Source: Ailanthus altissimus (lineage: Eukaryota > Streptophyta > Magnoliopsida > Sapindales > Simaroubaceae). Taken from it: 64,000 bases of DNA. Each line of letters opens with the position of its first letter. The stretch's first letter is position 1. Positions 23,501 through 35,110 of the stretch are shown here, piece after piece. Where the stretch lies: the NCBI GenBank assembly GCA_946807835.1, contig OX327704.1:6448001-6512000 (forward strand), in the 5' to 3' direction. The notes beneath the pieces are model-generated. The model was not told the origin of the DNA. It did no database searches and saw only the letters and a list, made by a program, of their open reading frames with translations. A program made the position numbers and the translations under genes.

Positions 23501-24211
23501 TTTCTCTTTGTAGCCATGGAAGGAGAAAAGAAATGACCTCTTTTTATTGTTGATCCAAGTTGTAGAGAGTTGAAGAAGTAACTACTTATATTTAACTTGC
23601 TCCACTTGAAGGGCTTATGCAAGGGTCATATGAGGGATTCTTTGAAGAGCTTCTATCATGCTAAGAAGAGGTTGGATGATGCCTTAAAAACATCTCAGGG
23701 GAAAGAGCCAGTTAAAGCTTCAACTATACTCGAGATAGTCCATCGTCTCCTAATGTGAACACTCTTCCTCCTCCTTCTCATTTGACTAGCAGAAGAGGGG
23801 CTGATACAGATGCCCTTAAGTTTGAGAGGAGAGAGAGTTCAAAGGTCAAATGAAGATTCTTCGAGAAGAGAATGCTTCCCTACAATGGGTTAAAGATGAG
23901 CTAGAGTAGAAGTTTAAGGCTTCACGGCTCGAACTGGTGAGGAGGTCTTCTTGGCATTGAAAAACTTAATGGACATTTATAAGAGCCGTTTTGTTAATCT
24001 TGATCTCTTATAAGTGGACGAGCTATTTACAGACCCAAAGAGTATTGATGAAGAGGTTGAGGCTCCTCATGTCAAGACGACCACTCATCGGGTAGCCAAG
24101 GATGTTCATTTCTAGACTTCTAATGAGCCTATTTCAGTTCCCTATGATGCTCCTCGTATTGATGACCTTTCTGCTCATAATGTTGTTGAAAACAATCCAC
24201 ATATTGCTTGA
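23500..24211 (+). pseudogene. Coiled-coil ORF remnant, likely antisense extra ORF of the gypsy element (copy b)
   Basis: Fragments read as a charged, coiled-coil protein: GQMKILREENASLQWVKDEL near 23840-23900, then VDELFTDPKSIDEEVEAP near 24015-24070. It ends after VVENNPHIA at about 24211. The layout (coiled coil, acidic tail ending shortly after a D-rich segment) parallels the better preserved ORF at 26045-26536. It lies on the strand opposite to gypsy gag-pol and beyond its integrase. I do not recognise a biochemical function. Stops and frameshifts are frequent. Confidence 0.5.
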
Positions 24212-25190
24212 TTTTAAGATTGTCTTCTTCTTTTTTAGCTTTGAAATAAACTTTTTTTTTAATAAATAAAAGAACTTATTTTAGTCCATCATTGTGTTAT
24301 TATGGCTTTGCTTATTTGTTTTACTGCCTAGAATATTTTGTTGCTTGATGAATATTCTAGATGACCTTATCATCTGATGTTTTGCTTGAGTGTGCTAAAT
24401 GTGTTCTTGATTCTTTAGCTTTTCTTTATTGTTTTATTCCAAGCTAATGAGTATTGTAGATGACCTTGTCATAATGATAAGTTACTTTTGAATAGGGTGT
24501 TCATGATGATGTGGTCGGTAACTTTTTTGTCCATAGTACTTCTAGTCTTTTCTTTTTTAATGATTTATTTTTTATGGTTTTATTATGTTGAGAAATCATT
24601 GAGGTAGGGCCCTTAAATCTTGTCGATGGATCATTCTTCATTAAATAAGTTTTTCTTTTATGTTTCAAGTCTTTTTCATCCATCTTAGTTTTTAAAGGCA
24701 GCCTTAATTATGTGGCTCTTTTTAGAATATATTAGGACTCTGATGGTTGTTAGCTATTTTTCTATTTCAATCAAGAAAAACATCTTTGAGTGGGATTTTT
24801 AAGAATTGTTAGATCTGATCTATGGTTAGACTTTTTGTTAAAAGCCTAGAGACCTTGTTTTTATTGAAAGCCGAGGCTAAAACTTTTTATATTTGCCTTT
24901 TTCATTACGTTGTCTTTGTTGAGAGAGGAAGCGTCGTACCCTTCTTATTTTCTTTGAGATTTTCTTTATCTCAAAGTAATTCTTGGTTCACCTAATGCTT
25001 TATTGCTAAAATCTCTTTGTTCTTTCTTTCTTTTGAAGGGATTCATTCTAGATTTTCTTGAAGTTCTAGTGACTATCCCCGTTGAAGCAATTTTTGTTTA
25101 ATAGTGATGACCTTTGGTGTTCTTGTGGTCATTCTTGATCTTTAGTTTGTAGGACCTGTATGATTGGTACATTGACTTTCTTTCTTTGTT
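24212..25190. other. Noncoding spacer between the two antisense ORF remnants
   Basis: T-rich on the plus strand. Two similar GATGACCTT(A/G)TCAT words (about 24360 and 24460) suggest an old short duplication. No gene is recognised. Confidence 0.4.
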
Positions 25191-25194
25191 AAGA

Positions 25195-26536
25195 ACTATG
25201 TCTACCTCAAATTATTCTAATAATAATAGCTTGAGTGGTTAAGTAAAAGTGGCCATTAAGACTGAGTTGAGTGACTGTGAAGAGGTCCCATTGATGAGGA
25301 AGAATAGGAAGGGTGTTCGTTCTCGTGATGAGTTGCCTTTAGGAAGAAAGTGTAGGTTGTTTCTTGCTTTTAGAGTCTTTATAATATTTTTTTCTAATGT
25401 CTTGGAAATATGAAACGTAATGATAGCAGTAGAAAATGGGTTCATCGGAAAAAGCTGACTTTACATCCACTTGCTCAAAAGCCTATTGGGAATGTTCTCA
25501 GTCACAGTTAAAAGGATTAGACAAGCCTTTTTAGTGAGGATGCAGGTACTTAAAGGGCTACTGCTCGAAAACCCCTACTAGAAGTAAGATGGGAAAATGA
25601 GTAGTTGACCTTTCTCCTTCAAGCACTGGTTCTACACTTTTGAGGAAGGAACATATTGATTGGGATGTTGTTCATAAGCTTATAATAAGAAAATCTCCCA
25701 CCTTGACCTCGAGTTGCTTTTCTACAGATTTTCGGGGCAATAATATTAAGCATTTGCTTCCTCTTTTTAAGGAAGTGGAGAGTGTTATTGATCCTTCTCG
25801 TGCCCACCAGATGTAAGATTAAGATCCTTTAACTAAATTCCAATGTCACTTATGAGAGTGATGAAGGAATTTGCCTTATACCATTGTCTCATATGCTCAA
25901 GATTATCTTATCTGGATTTTAACACTCTTCTTGTTTTCAGGTGGTGTATAGTTTATCGCTTTACTACAAATTTATCTTCAAGAGAATCTATGATGGTTTA
26001 AAGTTTTCAGACTTTAAAATGGAATAGTCTAAATCCAAGAAACAATGTCATCTAAGGGATAGAGCGGTAAGTCCTTAGAGGAAAAGCTCAAGGAGTTTTC
26101 TACAAAGGCAACAATGGTTGAGAGTTGTGCCTCTGAGCTTGAGCAATTGAGCAAGGTTCATCAGAATGAGGCTACTGGAGTTGTAGTGTCTATTAAGAGT
26201 AAGGTTTCTAAGCTAACAAGGCATAAGTTCCTAGAAGATACGGTTCAATCTTTAAAGAATATTGTTAAGGCTTTTAAGGAGAAATTTGGACAAATATATG
26301 TTCGAGTTGAAGAGGGTGAACCACGTGCTGGTGGAGCTAATAATGTTGAAGAGCATTTTTTTGCCTCAGGAGGTCTTGTAAAGATTGAAAAGAGTGTTTG
26401 TCCTTTTAAGGTACGCTACCCTAATATTGATCTTCAATGGTTAGATGATGCCTTGCATGTCTTAGGTGATGACAATGATGACACTCAAAAGAATGGCTCT
26501 TCGGATGTTCCTTACCAAGCTCCTCATACTTCTTGA
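25195..26536 (+). pseudogene. Coiled-coil ORF, likely antisense extra ORF of the gypsy element (copy a)
   Basis: An interrupted N-terminal part starts near 25200 (TSNYSNNNSLSG, then VAIKTELSDCEEVPLMRKNR). The most intact stretch is 26114-26536 (140 codons). It is open in frame from an ATG at 26045 except for one TAG at 26060. It holds a coiled-coil segment (LEEKLKEFSTKATMVES and following), then VRYPNIDLQWLDDALHVLGD and a short polar tail ending HTS. It lies just past the integrase end of the minus-strand gypsy element, on the opposite strand. Tat-lineage elements such as Grande and Retand are known to carry an extra ORF in that position, often antisense. Assignment to that class is inferred from position. 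The function is unknown. Confidence 0.55.
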
Positions 26537-26689
26537 TTTTTAAGTTCTCACTTAAATTTTTTTTTCTAATTTTAAATGAGAATTGTTTTCTTCATGTATT
26601 GTTGTACTTTTGGCACTTTTTATTTTCTAAGAGCACTAGTTACCTCAAGACTATGGACCTTTCTAATACAAGTGTCTAGAAAAAAAACA
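26537..26689. other. Short spacer between the antisense ORF and the integrase end
   Basis: No clear coding sequence. Both converging frames end here: the plus-strand ORF from the left and the minus-strand pol from the right. Confidence 0.4.
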
Positions 26690-27128
26690 TAGGGGGACTT
26701 TATTAATAAATCTGCTCTAATAGTACAATGATATATCTATGGATAATATATTTTCAAGAGTTCAACCTTACCTGGTTTTCTAAACACTCTTCCATCATTG
26801 TGCTTAAGCTCATATGATCTATGGGTGGGAATTTCTATTTTTACTAGGATTACAGTTTTTTAACCAAAAGTTAGGGAGAAAAGTTGTTTCTCCAATTGCT
26901 ATTTTATTAGTGGTTCAAAGAGCCTATAGGACCTTGGGTAGCTCCACAACCCAAGCTCCCTTCATCTTGGTTATCTTATTTTTTAGTATCGTTTTCACGA
27001 GTTTATTGGAAGATTCGACCTGTCTGTCTATTTTTGTTTAGGCAAGTGAAATAAACAAGAGTTGAATTTTGAGTTGTGTGCCAAATTCTTTGAAATTTTC
27101 ATTATCAAATTGTTTTCCATTATTTATT
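26690..27128 (-). pseudogene. Gypsy integrase, C-terminal half of the core
   Basis: The minus strand reads NGKQFDNENFKEFGTQL, then QVESSNKLVKTILKNK, KMKGAWVVELPKVL and AIGETTFLPNFWL. This is the second half of the gypsy integrase core, with the glutamate of the DDE triad in QVE present and the usual second aspartate in the DNG box apparently asparagine. It continues the piece at 28429-28663 across the LTR inserted at 27129-28427. The sequence decays before a C-terminal chromodomain or DNA-binding part. Stops are present. Confidence 0.8.
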
Positions 27129-28427
27129 TGTCATTTGTTTTCTCATGTTTTTTTCTTGATATTTTATTATTTTATGAGAATAAATGGCTATTTATGTGCG
27201 TTATTGGTTATTTATAGGAAAATTCAGAAAAAATGCACTTATCGCCCCAGTTTTGGAACAGTGATCGAAATAAAAAAATCAGAAAAAAAGACCTATTTAA
27301 GTCCCTATTCATCGCCCTAGCACCAGTTAGTTATCACGCCAGCAACGATCCAATGCCATAGCGCTATATCCTCACCGCTCTAGTGATATAGCCTTTTAAG
27401 CACTACACCCCACCGACAACATGGTAGCGCCCCAGCAATAGCTCATTTCTTGACCCATTCGTTCCCAGCCTTTAGAGATCATCCAAGAACACATAAGACA
27501 CTCAAGAGACATATAACACAAGTCTTAGAGAACAATTGAAGCATCCATAGAGAGAAATTTGAGGCGTTCTTTGGCATCAAGAGTTCATTCGGCAGCACAA
27601 TCAAAAGTAATTCAACGTCTATATCCGTTTGCTATTGATTGTATCATATTTTCTTATTATTTTTATCACTATTCTCTTGTAGCCATGAACTAACTTTTCT
27701 TTCTAAGATTAATACTTGAACTCAATATGTATGCTTAATTGCCATATCTTTCTAATATTTAATAAACTTAGTTCTTTATTATTCAAATTATTTATTCTTA
27801 ATACTTCAATATATTTGGCCAATATATGGTGAATGACTTGGTAATATTTTGATAAAATTGAAAGATACATCATTGTATTTAGACCTAGATAATTTAATAC
27901 ATGATTATAGAGTAATATTTAATGTTGCATATGCAAGTTTTAAATTATGATATGAATATACCTAATTGGTATGTATGATTAATAAGTCTTGTTCTTAATG
28001 AATCTTAATTTATTAAATATCATAAGAATATAGGTATTTAGTAATTAAGATATACTTGTATGACGTTAAAAGAGGCTTATTAATATAATAGTGTCTTAAT
28101 CAATAACAAATACTAAGGCAATTAAGTACTAGAGGATTAATAATTAAAAAGCATATTGAGGGATACTATTAATGATAGGTTTTCTTTATATTGCTATCTT
28201 CTAAATCTTTTTTACATTGTGTTATTGCTTTTATATTTTCTAAATTCATTCTTAGATTTTTATTTTTTTGAATAATTAATAGAAAGACATAATTTTAGTA
28301 CTTTGTTAAAAAGAAAATATTTTTCTTATGAGTTCGACATCTGACTCTTTTGTCCCTTCATTACTTGCATACGATAGTGTATACTTGCACTCAATTTTAA
28401 GATATATAAATATTGCATCAGAAACCT
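27129..28427 (+). repeat. LTR copy D inserted in the gypsy integrase
   Basis: This segment separates two contiguous parts of the integrase frame. Its second half (27660-28330) shares the AACTCAATATG, TATGATTAAT and TTAAGGGATA blocks with the other LTR copies. A GC-rich cassette with CATAGCGC/TAGCGCCCC words lies at 27300-27450. The ending GTTCGACATCTGACTC...ACTTGCAT resembles the ends of Tat/Athila-type LTRs. Ends are placed by loss of integrase homology, and no clear target duplication is found. Confidence 0.5.
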
Positions 28428-28428
28428 A

Positions 28429-28663
28429 GGTTCTTTTTATTGTGATATTTGCTAGGGGTTCAACCTCTATCCACTTAGAGAAATAATCGACAACAATGAT
28501 AGCATACTTGGTTGATCCTCTTTTATTAAGTAAGAGGTTGATCAAGTCAAGTCCTCATAATGCAAAGGGTCAGGGGTTGCCCATTGTCTTTAGATTTTTT
28601 GGTGGTGCATAGATGTTGTTGGCATACTTTTAGCATGTATTGTACTCTCTGACCAGCTCCTTA
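28429..28663 (-). pseudogene. Gypsy integrase, N-terminal half of the core
   Basis: The minus strand reads IKELVREYNTC, YANNIYAPPKNLKTMGNP and GSTKYAIIVVDYFSKWIEVE. This is the end of the zinc-binding part and the first strand of the integrase core, with the first catalytic aspartate in VVDYFSKW. Two or three tryptophan positions are now stops. It ends leftward at LTR copy D and rightward at LTR copy C. Confidence 0.82.
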
Positions 28664-30022
28664 ATAGGTGCATATTTACTTATTATTTTGGATTTCTTAA
28701 GTTTAACATTTCTTTATTTTAAGTGTGAATTTTAGGCTTTTTATATGTTTTATTGTCATTTTATAAGTTTAAAGTCAATGAAGCTATTTAGGATGAAAAT
28801 TAAAGGAAAACAAGTAAAACTGTCAAATTTAGAAAGTAACCGTTACAATAGTCGACTAAAGTAAAATTGCTATAATCCTTAGCATCATAGCGTAGGATGG
28901 GCAGAATGTGAGCACCGCAGCACTAGAAAGCCAAGGCCACGATGCGTGAACAGTAAGTATGAACAATTAACTAGTGAAAAGTACTTTTTAAGTAGTGTTG
29001 GCTCTGGGCACAGGAAAAGAAAAATCTAGTCTAACTTATATTTAACGTTTGCCTTAATTTAAAGATTAAAAATCTATAAACAAAATATCAAAAATTCTTT
29101 TCAATAGAGAGCACAAGAGAAACATCTTTTTAAAAAAGTTAGAGCAGCTTTTAGAAGATTAAGAATCCTAGAATATTGAATATTGTAGCAAACTAGTCTT
29201 ATCTCTTCAATTCTTTATCTTTCTAGTTTTTATGATTTTCATTGTATTTTTCTTAATAAGATCTAGAACTCTTTTTTTCATCATGAACTAATTTCTTTAT
29301 CTAGGATTATAATTTGAATTCAATATTAACTTGAATCAATTTATTTTCTCTTAGTTATGAATTCAATATAGAATTATTCAATTTATTTTTTGCTTAATGC
29401 TTTTTAGTTACTTGATCACTAATTTGATTGTCATGGGAACCTTAATGAACTTGAAAAGACATTTAGGTGTTAACCTTAATAGATTGATATATGATCATTG
29501 CATAATAACTTTGAGTTTTATATAAGATAGAAATATACTTACATGGCATATATATAATGAATAGAGAACCTATTCTTAATGAGTTTTTTTTTTAATCTAA
29601 TTACTATAGGAATATAAGTAATTAATTAGGAAAAATATTTTCACTTGACCATCTGAAGAGGCTTGTGAATCTATTCGGTTTGTTAGTTAACAATTTATAT
29701 TAATGAATTAACTTAAAATAAATAATTGAGATTTAAGTGAAGTATTAAGGGATAGTTGAAGCCTTAGGCTCTTTAAAATTAATGAATTAATATTTATCTT
29801 CTCTACTCTATTTTATTTTATATTGTTTGTTTATTTAATTTAGGTTTTATTGGTTTGAATATTTAGATTGCTTGAATAAGAATAGGAAGACATAATTTTA
29901 GTACTTAAGAAAGTTAATTTAAATCCTCATGGAAACGATAGTCTACTAATCTTTTATCACTTGTTTATGATGATATAAAGTTAATTTAATTTAGTACTCT
30001 TGCGCTTTATTATAACATAACA
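28664..30022 (+). repeat. LTR copy C, followed by a primer-binding-site remnant
   Basis: It starts TAGGTGCATATTTACTTATT, similar to TGATGGGCATATTTTATAC of copies E and F, and ends TTATTATAACATAACA at 30022 (1359 bp). Directly after it, TTTTGGTGCATTGCGAGG (30025-30042) resembles the TTTTGGCGCCGTTGCCGGGG primer-binding site of Tat/Athila-like elements. This copy therefore kept the first bases of its internal region and is not a clean solo LTR. The host gypsy RNase H is absent across the insertion, so a deletion or recombination accompanied it. Confidence 0.65.
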
Positions 30023-30059
30023 AGTTTTGGTGCATTGCGAGGTCTATTTTGTTTTGTTT

Positions 30060-31059
30060 CTGCTTTTAATAGCCTAGAAAAATTCAAAGCATTTGTCAGT
30101 AGCCTATGAAATAAAACAACTATGAGTCGTTATTCGGTCTGTGACCCTTTTATATTTCCTTGACTATGCTTGGAAACTTCATCTTAAGGATTGCTTGAAT
30201 GTTTTTCAAATTAGCTTCTATTGCTCTTTGGCTTATTAGGAAGAGTAAGCATTTTCTTGATTCAACCATGAATGCATATTTTTTAGAATTTAGCTTTATG
30301 TTATGTTCACTCGGGATTTTAAAGGTTTCTCTAAGGTCATCTATATGACTTTCTGCTTATGTAGACTTTGTAATCATGTCATCTATGTACACTTTTATGC
30401 TTTTTCCTATTACGGGTTTGAATAGCTTGTTGACAAGTCTTTGGTAGGTGGCATCTGCATTTTTAAGCCCGAATGGCATGATCTTGTAGTAGTAAGTTCT
30501 CTGATGAGTGATGAAAAATGTATTTTCTCGATCTAGTTAGAATATTTTGATATGATCATATTCTGAGAATACATCCATGAAGCTAAAGAGGGTATGTCCT
30601 ATTGTGGTATCTACTAATTGATCAATATTTAGCAAAAGTAAACTATCTGTAGGACAGGCTTTATTTAAATTTGTGAAGTCCACACACATTCTTTATTTTC
30701 CATTTGCTTTCTTAACCATAACAATATTGGCTAACTATTCAGGGTAGTAGAATTCTTAAATGAATCCTATTGGCAAGAGTTTTTTAACTTTCGCTATAAC
30801 TGTCTTATTTCTTTTCTAATTAAAGATTCTTGTCTTTTACTTGATTGGCTTAAAAGATGGATTGACGACTAATGTATGTGAGATGAGGGCAGAGTCTATT
30901 CTTAGTATGTTTTTGTTTGACTATGCAAATACGTATGAGAACTCTCTTATTATAGAGGTTAATTTTTTTCTTATCTTCAGTCTTAATTGTGAGCCTATTT
31001 TTACGGTATATTCAGGGGATTTTGATTAGACAGGTATTAAAAGCAGGTCTTCCACTGGC
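30060..31059 (-). pseudogene. Gypsy reverse transcriptase remnant
   Basis: The minus strand reads PVEDLLLIPV at the start, then IDSALISHTLVVNPSFKP, RMCVDFTNLNKACP, IDQLVDTTIGHTLFSFMD, MPFGLKNADATYQRLVNKLF and VYIDDMITKST, with the metal-binding IDD pair kept. The tail of the connection domain (ATDKCFEFF) lies at about 30065-30110. Order and wording match the reverse transcriptase of Tat-type gypsy elements. A few stops replace tryptophan and glutamine codons, the pattern expected from C-to-T decay of methylated DNA. RNase H should follow but is lost at LTR copy C. Confidence 0.9.
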
Positions 31060-34000
31060 TGTTAGGGCATAATTATATTTAATATTTTATCTTCCTAAAC
31101 ATAAGATTTGCTAAATTTATCTCAATAATGTGGCTACTTTTACTTATGAATTATAGGTTTGGGAGCTATCAAAGAGCTACTGGAGCAAAAGTGTTGAAAG
31201 CCAGAAGCAAACAAAAAAAGAGGCCAAAAAATGAAGCTGAGGCTCGGCCACCAAGCTGAGCGTGGAGTTTCTATTTCGAAGAGTTAAGGCCACATCTTTG
31301 ACAAGCTGAGGCCCATACTCCATCTTCGAGAACCCAAGGCTGCAACCTCCAAACCCTGAGGTTGTAGCCCTAAGTCATGGAGCATTAAATGTTGATTCTT
31401 ATAAAGGAAAACTTACTCTATTTTTGCAACTCTAAGCCTATAAAAAGACCAACTATTAAGCCAAAATAGAGAAAGAAGTATAAGGAGAGATCAAAAACAC
31501 CAATATACACATCTTCAATCAGATCAAATAATAAGGAAATGAGGATTCAATAGCAAGGATCAAAACCAATTTCTAGAACTCTTACTATTATCATGGTTTA
31601 ATCTCATATAACTAAGATTATGATTTGAACTCAATATATAGTTTAGATTGATTATTTAACGTTATTCATTATGTAATTATTGAATTGTATAATCTATTGT
31701 ATGCTTAATGCTTCTAATTATATGAAAATTGATTAGATTGATTTTGGAACCTTAATGAACTTGGTGTTGTGATATGGTGTGTGATGTGTATAGATGTATA
31801 TAATTTCAAAAATTAAATACGCAACGGAAGTATTTATACATATTATACAATATGTGACAAATTCAAGCATGTAATCACATGTATGATCATTCAAGTACAT
31901 ATATATCTCATATATATTTCATGCATGATATAAAATGAATAGCAAATAAATAACCTACCCGGTTATGAAGGTAGCTTTACAATTCTTCAAGAACTCCAAG
32001 CTTCAATTTGTTGAGCTCACCTTGAAGTGTTCCCTTGCACAATTCTAGTTCATAACTAAATCCGGTGGGATTGTGAAGCTAGAATGGCAGCCTTGAATTT
32101 CCAGCAAATGATTGTTTTAACACTTAAAACAATTTGTCTATATGAGTATTACTACTAAGAGATGAGAAGAGTTAAAGTTTTCTTTTGTTCTTTACAACTC
32201 TTTATGTTGAACCTTGGTAAGCCTTTGTATATTCTCTTAACACTTTGAGAAAAATACTTAGGAAATGCTCTCAATTCTCTCTTCTTTCTCCTTGAACGAA
32301 ATTCACTCTTTCTTACACTCAAATTGAACTCTTTCAATTCTTTCTTAAGTGCAAAGAATGATTTCTCTTAGTGCTCCACCACCACTTAACCATGTTTGCC
32401 ATTACAAACATTAATCTATCATATTTTTCACTCACCAATTTGATTCAACCATTTGAATCAATTTCTAGAGAGTAAATGGCATTTAATCAATGTTAAGTGG
32501 TTTTACCACTTTCTTAGTACATCATTTAAGAATTACTAAGTGGTCAACATTCCTTATTATTAATAACAAGTGCATTCTCCATTAGTAAATGGTGTTTGCC
32601 ACTTATTCCAATTAATAATAATAATTTAATTAATATATAAAATATTAATAATTCAAAACTCATTTTGAATATTTACATTTACCATATATGTATTTACCAA
32701 GCGAGGTAAATAGGTAAATACATGGTAAATAATTTATGGAGCAAGATTATGTCACTTGTCAATTTCTTATTGGTTAACAACTCTTATAAACCAATAATGT
32801 ATTTTACCTTCAATTATTGACAAGTGAATAATAAAAGGAACCTTGAAACATTTTTCATTTTGCTGGAAATTGTTGGATCAATTGTTCAATCCAATTCGCT
32901 GCCCCAGTGCACAACGAGTACACTTCATATTGTGAGACTCTCTAGGTCCATGCCCGATTTGTCATATGAAACTATTTCACACGTCTGTGAACAATGTCCC
33001 ACACACATGTTACAGATATTACAAAACGGCGCATTAGACCATACAAGTTGAGATTATAACATATTTGTATAATCCTTCCATCATAATATTCTAGAAGAGC
33101 GGAGATATAGATCAACACCGTCAAGTCTCCATGTGCTTAACCATAAACTTATCTCTAGATTTGTATTTCAATAAATAATATCCGTAAACACTTTTACGAT
33201 ATTATTTTCCCAAGAAATTCTTGGATGTCTGCTTATGGCCATAAGACTTTCTGAAATATAATCTTAGAGTTACAGGATATTTTACTCACCTAATTGAGTT
33301 GATGGATCCCATATCTGTATACACCGGACTCCATGAGCATCGGACCATACCCAGCGGTCAGACCATGAAAGGTATCTAACATGTGTGGAACCAAAGTATG
33401 GTGGATCACTAACAAGTCCACCGTGGCACTCAGGTCTAAGGACCACGTATACTACTCAACTCGAAAGATCCTCCATTGACGGCTTTATGGGTTGTCTATT
33501 GGAGATCTTTGTGAGTCTGTTCAATATTCAGTCCTAACTGAATACTTGTATCTCTATATGAGTTTTCACTAAACTCATGGTCTGCTAAGACTAACCATCT
33601 GGACTATTCAGATATAGACATACACTGATCTATATATATATATTAAGATCTTCACTAACAGACTCGCATTAGTGAAGGTAGATCAGGAACATTAAATTTA
33701 AGAACATATTTGCATAACAACATTTCTTAGCACCATTTGCAACCCATTGCAACTATGTCATTATTAATATATTCTTAGGTCTTTGTCCCATTTCAGACAA
33801 GGCTCTAACTCTTTAGATTTTACTGACTCTCAGTTCTGATCTAAACTCCTTTAGATCAGATCTAAACTCTTTCAGATCATACAATGTCTAAAACGTTACA
33901 AGCATCTTACCATATTTATAAATAAAATAATTAGTGATATATTGAAATCATAAATGTATAAACATAAAGCAAATATTTATACATAAAATGGATGGCACGT

Positions 34001-34574
34001 AAGCACAAATCCCAACACTTGAAAAATAGAGTTTTGTGTTGACCATGACTAGATTGATGTATGATCAATGTGTAAAAGCATGAGTTCCATATGAGATAGA
34101 ATTACACTAATTTTCAAATATAACCAATTAAAGAACCTGCACTTAATAAATTTCAATTCAATGTAATTATCGTAGGAATTGAGATAATTAATTAGTTAAG
34201 GTATAATCACTTAACCATTGGAAGATGTTTGTGACTGCATTAGAGTTTCTAGTTAACAATTCATATTGACATATTAAGGATAACAATTGGATTCAAGTGT
34301 AGTATTGAGGGATAATTGTAATCTTAGGCGTTTGATAATTAGAGTATTTATGATAATTTCCCTGTTGGTTCTGTAATTAGTTTAATTATTTAGTTAATTT
34401 AGATATCAACACGTTGAAATACCAATCCTTTGAATAAGAGTAGAAGGTATAATTTTAATACTTAGCAAGTAGTAATAATAATTCCTCGTGGGATTGATAC
34501 TCTACTTATCATTATATTACTTGTTGCGATAACGTGTAATTTCGTTAATTAGTTAATATATAAAACGTACAACA
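31060..34574 (+). repeat. LTR copy A inserted between gypsy protease and reverse transcriptase, itself interrupted
   Basis: It begins TGTTAGGGCATAATTATATT and ends CGTACAACA at 34574, giving TGTT/AACA inverted ends. Homology to the other LTR copies resumes on both sides of an internal insertion at 31765-34017, so its own length is about 1.26 kb. A TATA-like CCTATAAAAAGACC lies at 31438-31451, and GC-rich AAGCTGAGGC-type repeats lie at 31225-31375. I cannot find a matching 5-bp duplication at the two ends. Confidence 0.65.
31765..34017 (-). repeat. Solo-LTR-like insertion of about 2.25 kb (copy B), nested inside LTR copy A
   Basis: In minus orientation it begins TGTTGGGATTTGTGCTTACG and ends CCATATCACAACA, an LTR-like TGTTG...CAACA. 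It interrupts the block AATGAACTTG-AAAA that is continuous in the other LTR copies. Flanks are CTTGG (31760-31764) and CTTGA (34018-34022), a 5-bp duplication with one mismatch. No repeated ends inside and no gag or pol words are visible, so a solo LTR is the simplest reading. Open frames such as 32824-33051 have no recognisable domain. Confidence 0.65.
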
Positions 34575-34599
34575 TTATCTTTTGAAATTTTATCTTATT

Positions 34600-35110
34600 T
34601 TCTTTGCTCGGGTCTATATGGTGATGTAAAAGGTTATCTTCAATATAGTCGCACAGCAGATTCTAACTGTCTTTTGATTACCTTTGAGGATTCCAACTCC
34701 ATCTCCAGCAGAGAATTTAAACTTCAGATAATGGATGGACATAGAGACATTAAAATTAATCATGATGGGACTCATCAACATAACCTTGTGAGGTATTGAG
34801 TGGTCAACTACTACAAAGTTAACCATCATTGTTTTGGCATAGGGGTTTTCTCCGATTGATATTGGTAGGTTTACTACTCCCAACAACATTAAATAGCTAT
34901 CTCCAAACCTATAAAAAAGAGTCTATATGTTGTCAACCTTGAGATATTTAATGCCGAGCTCGTTGAGTGTTTCTTTAAATATTATATCCATGGAGCTCCC
35001 TGCATTGATGAATACTCTGTTTTACTTCCATCACAGCTATCTAGATAGTCACAAACAATGGATTATCATGAGGGGTAACTACCGTCTTTGGCATCTTTCT
35101 CGGTAAACAT
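34600..35110 (-). pseudogene. Gypsy aspartic protease remnant
   Basis: The minus strand reads FINAGSSMDIIFKETLNELG near 34950-35020, then GVVNLPISIGENPYAKTMMV, NFVVVDHSIPHKVMLMSP and YLKFKFSAGDGVGILKGNQK. This is the gypsy Tat-type protease. The catalytic D-T-G box is now N-A-G, so the active aspartate is lost. The open stretch 34614-34889 holds the second half. Confidence 0.82.

Noticed and set aside
22970..23600. Search for the 3' LTR of the minus-strand gypsy element
   Set aside because: The sequence corresponding to the LTR start at 37122 was not found, so no 3' LTR was annotated.
32824..33051. 75-codon open frame inside LTR copy B
   Set aside because: No recognisable domain, and LTRs of this type do not carry genes. 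It was treated as chance.
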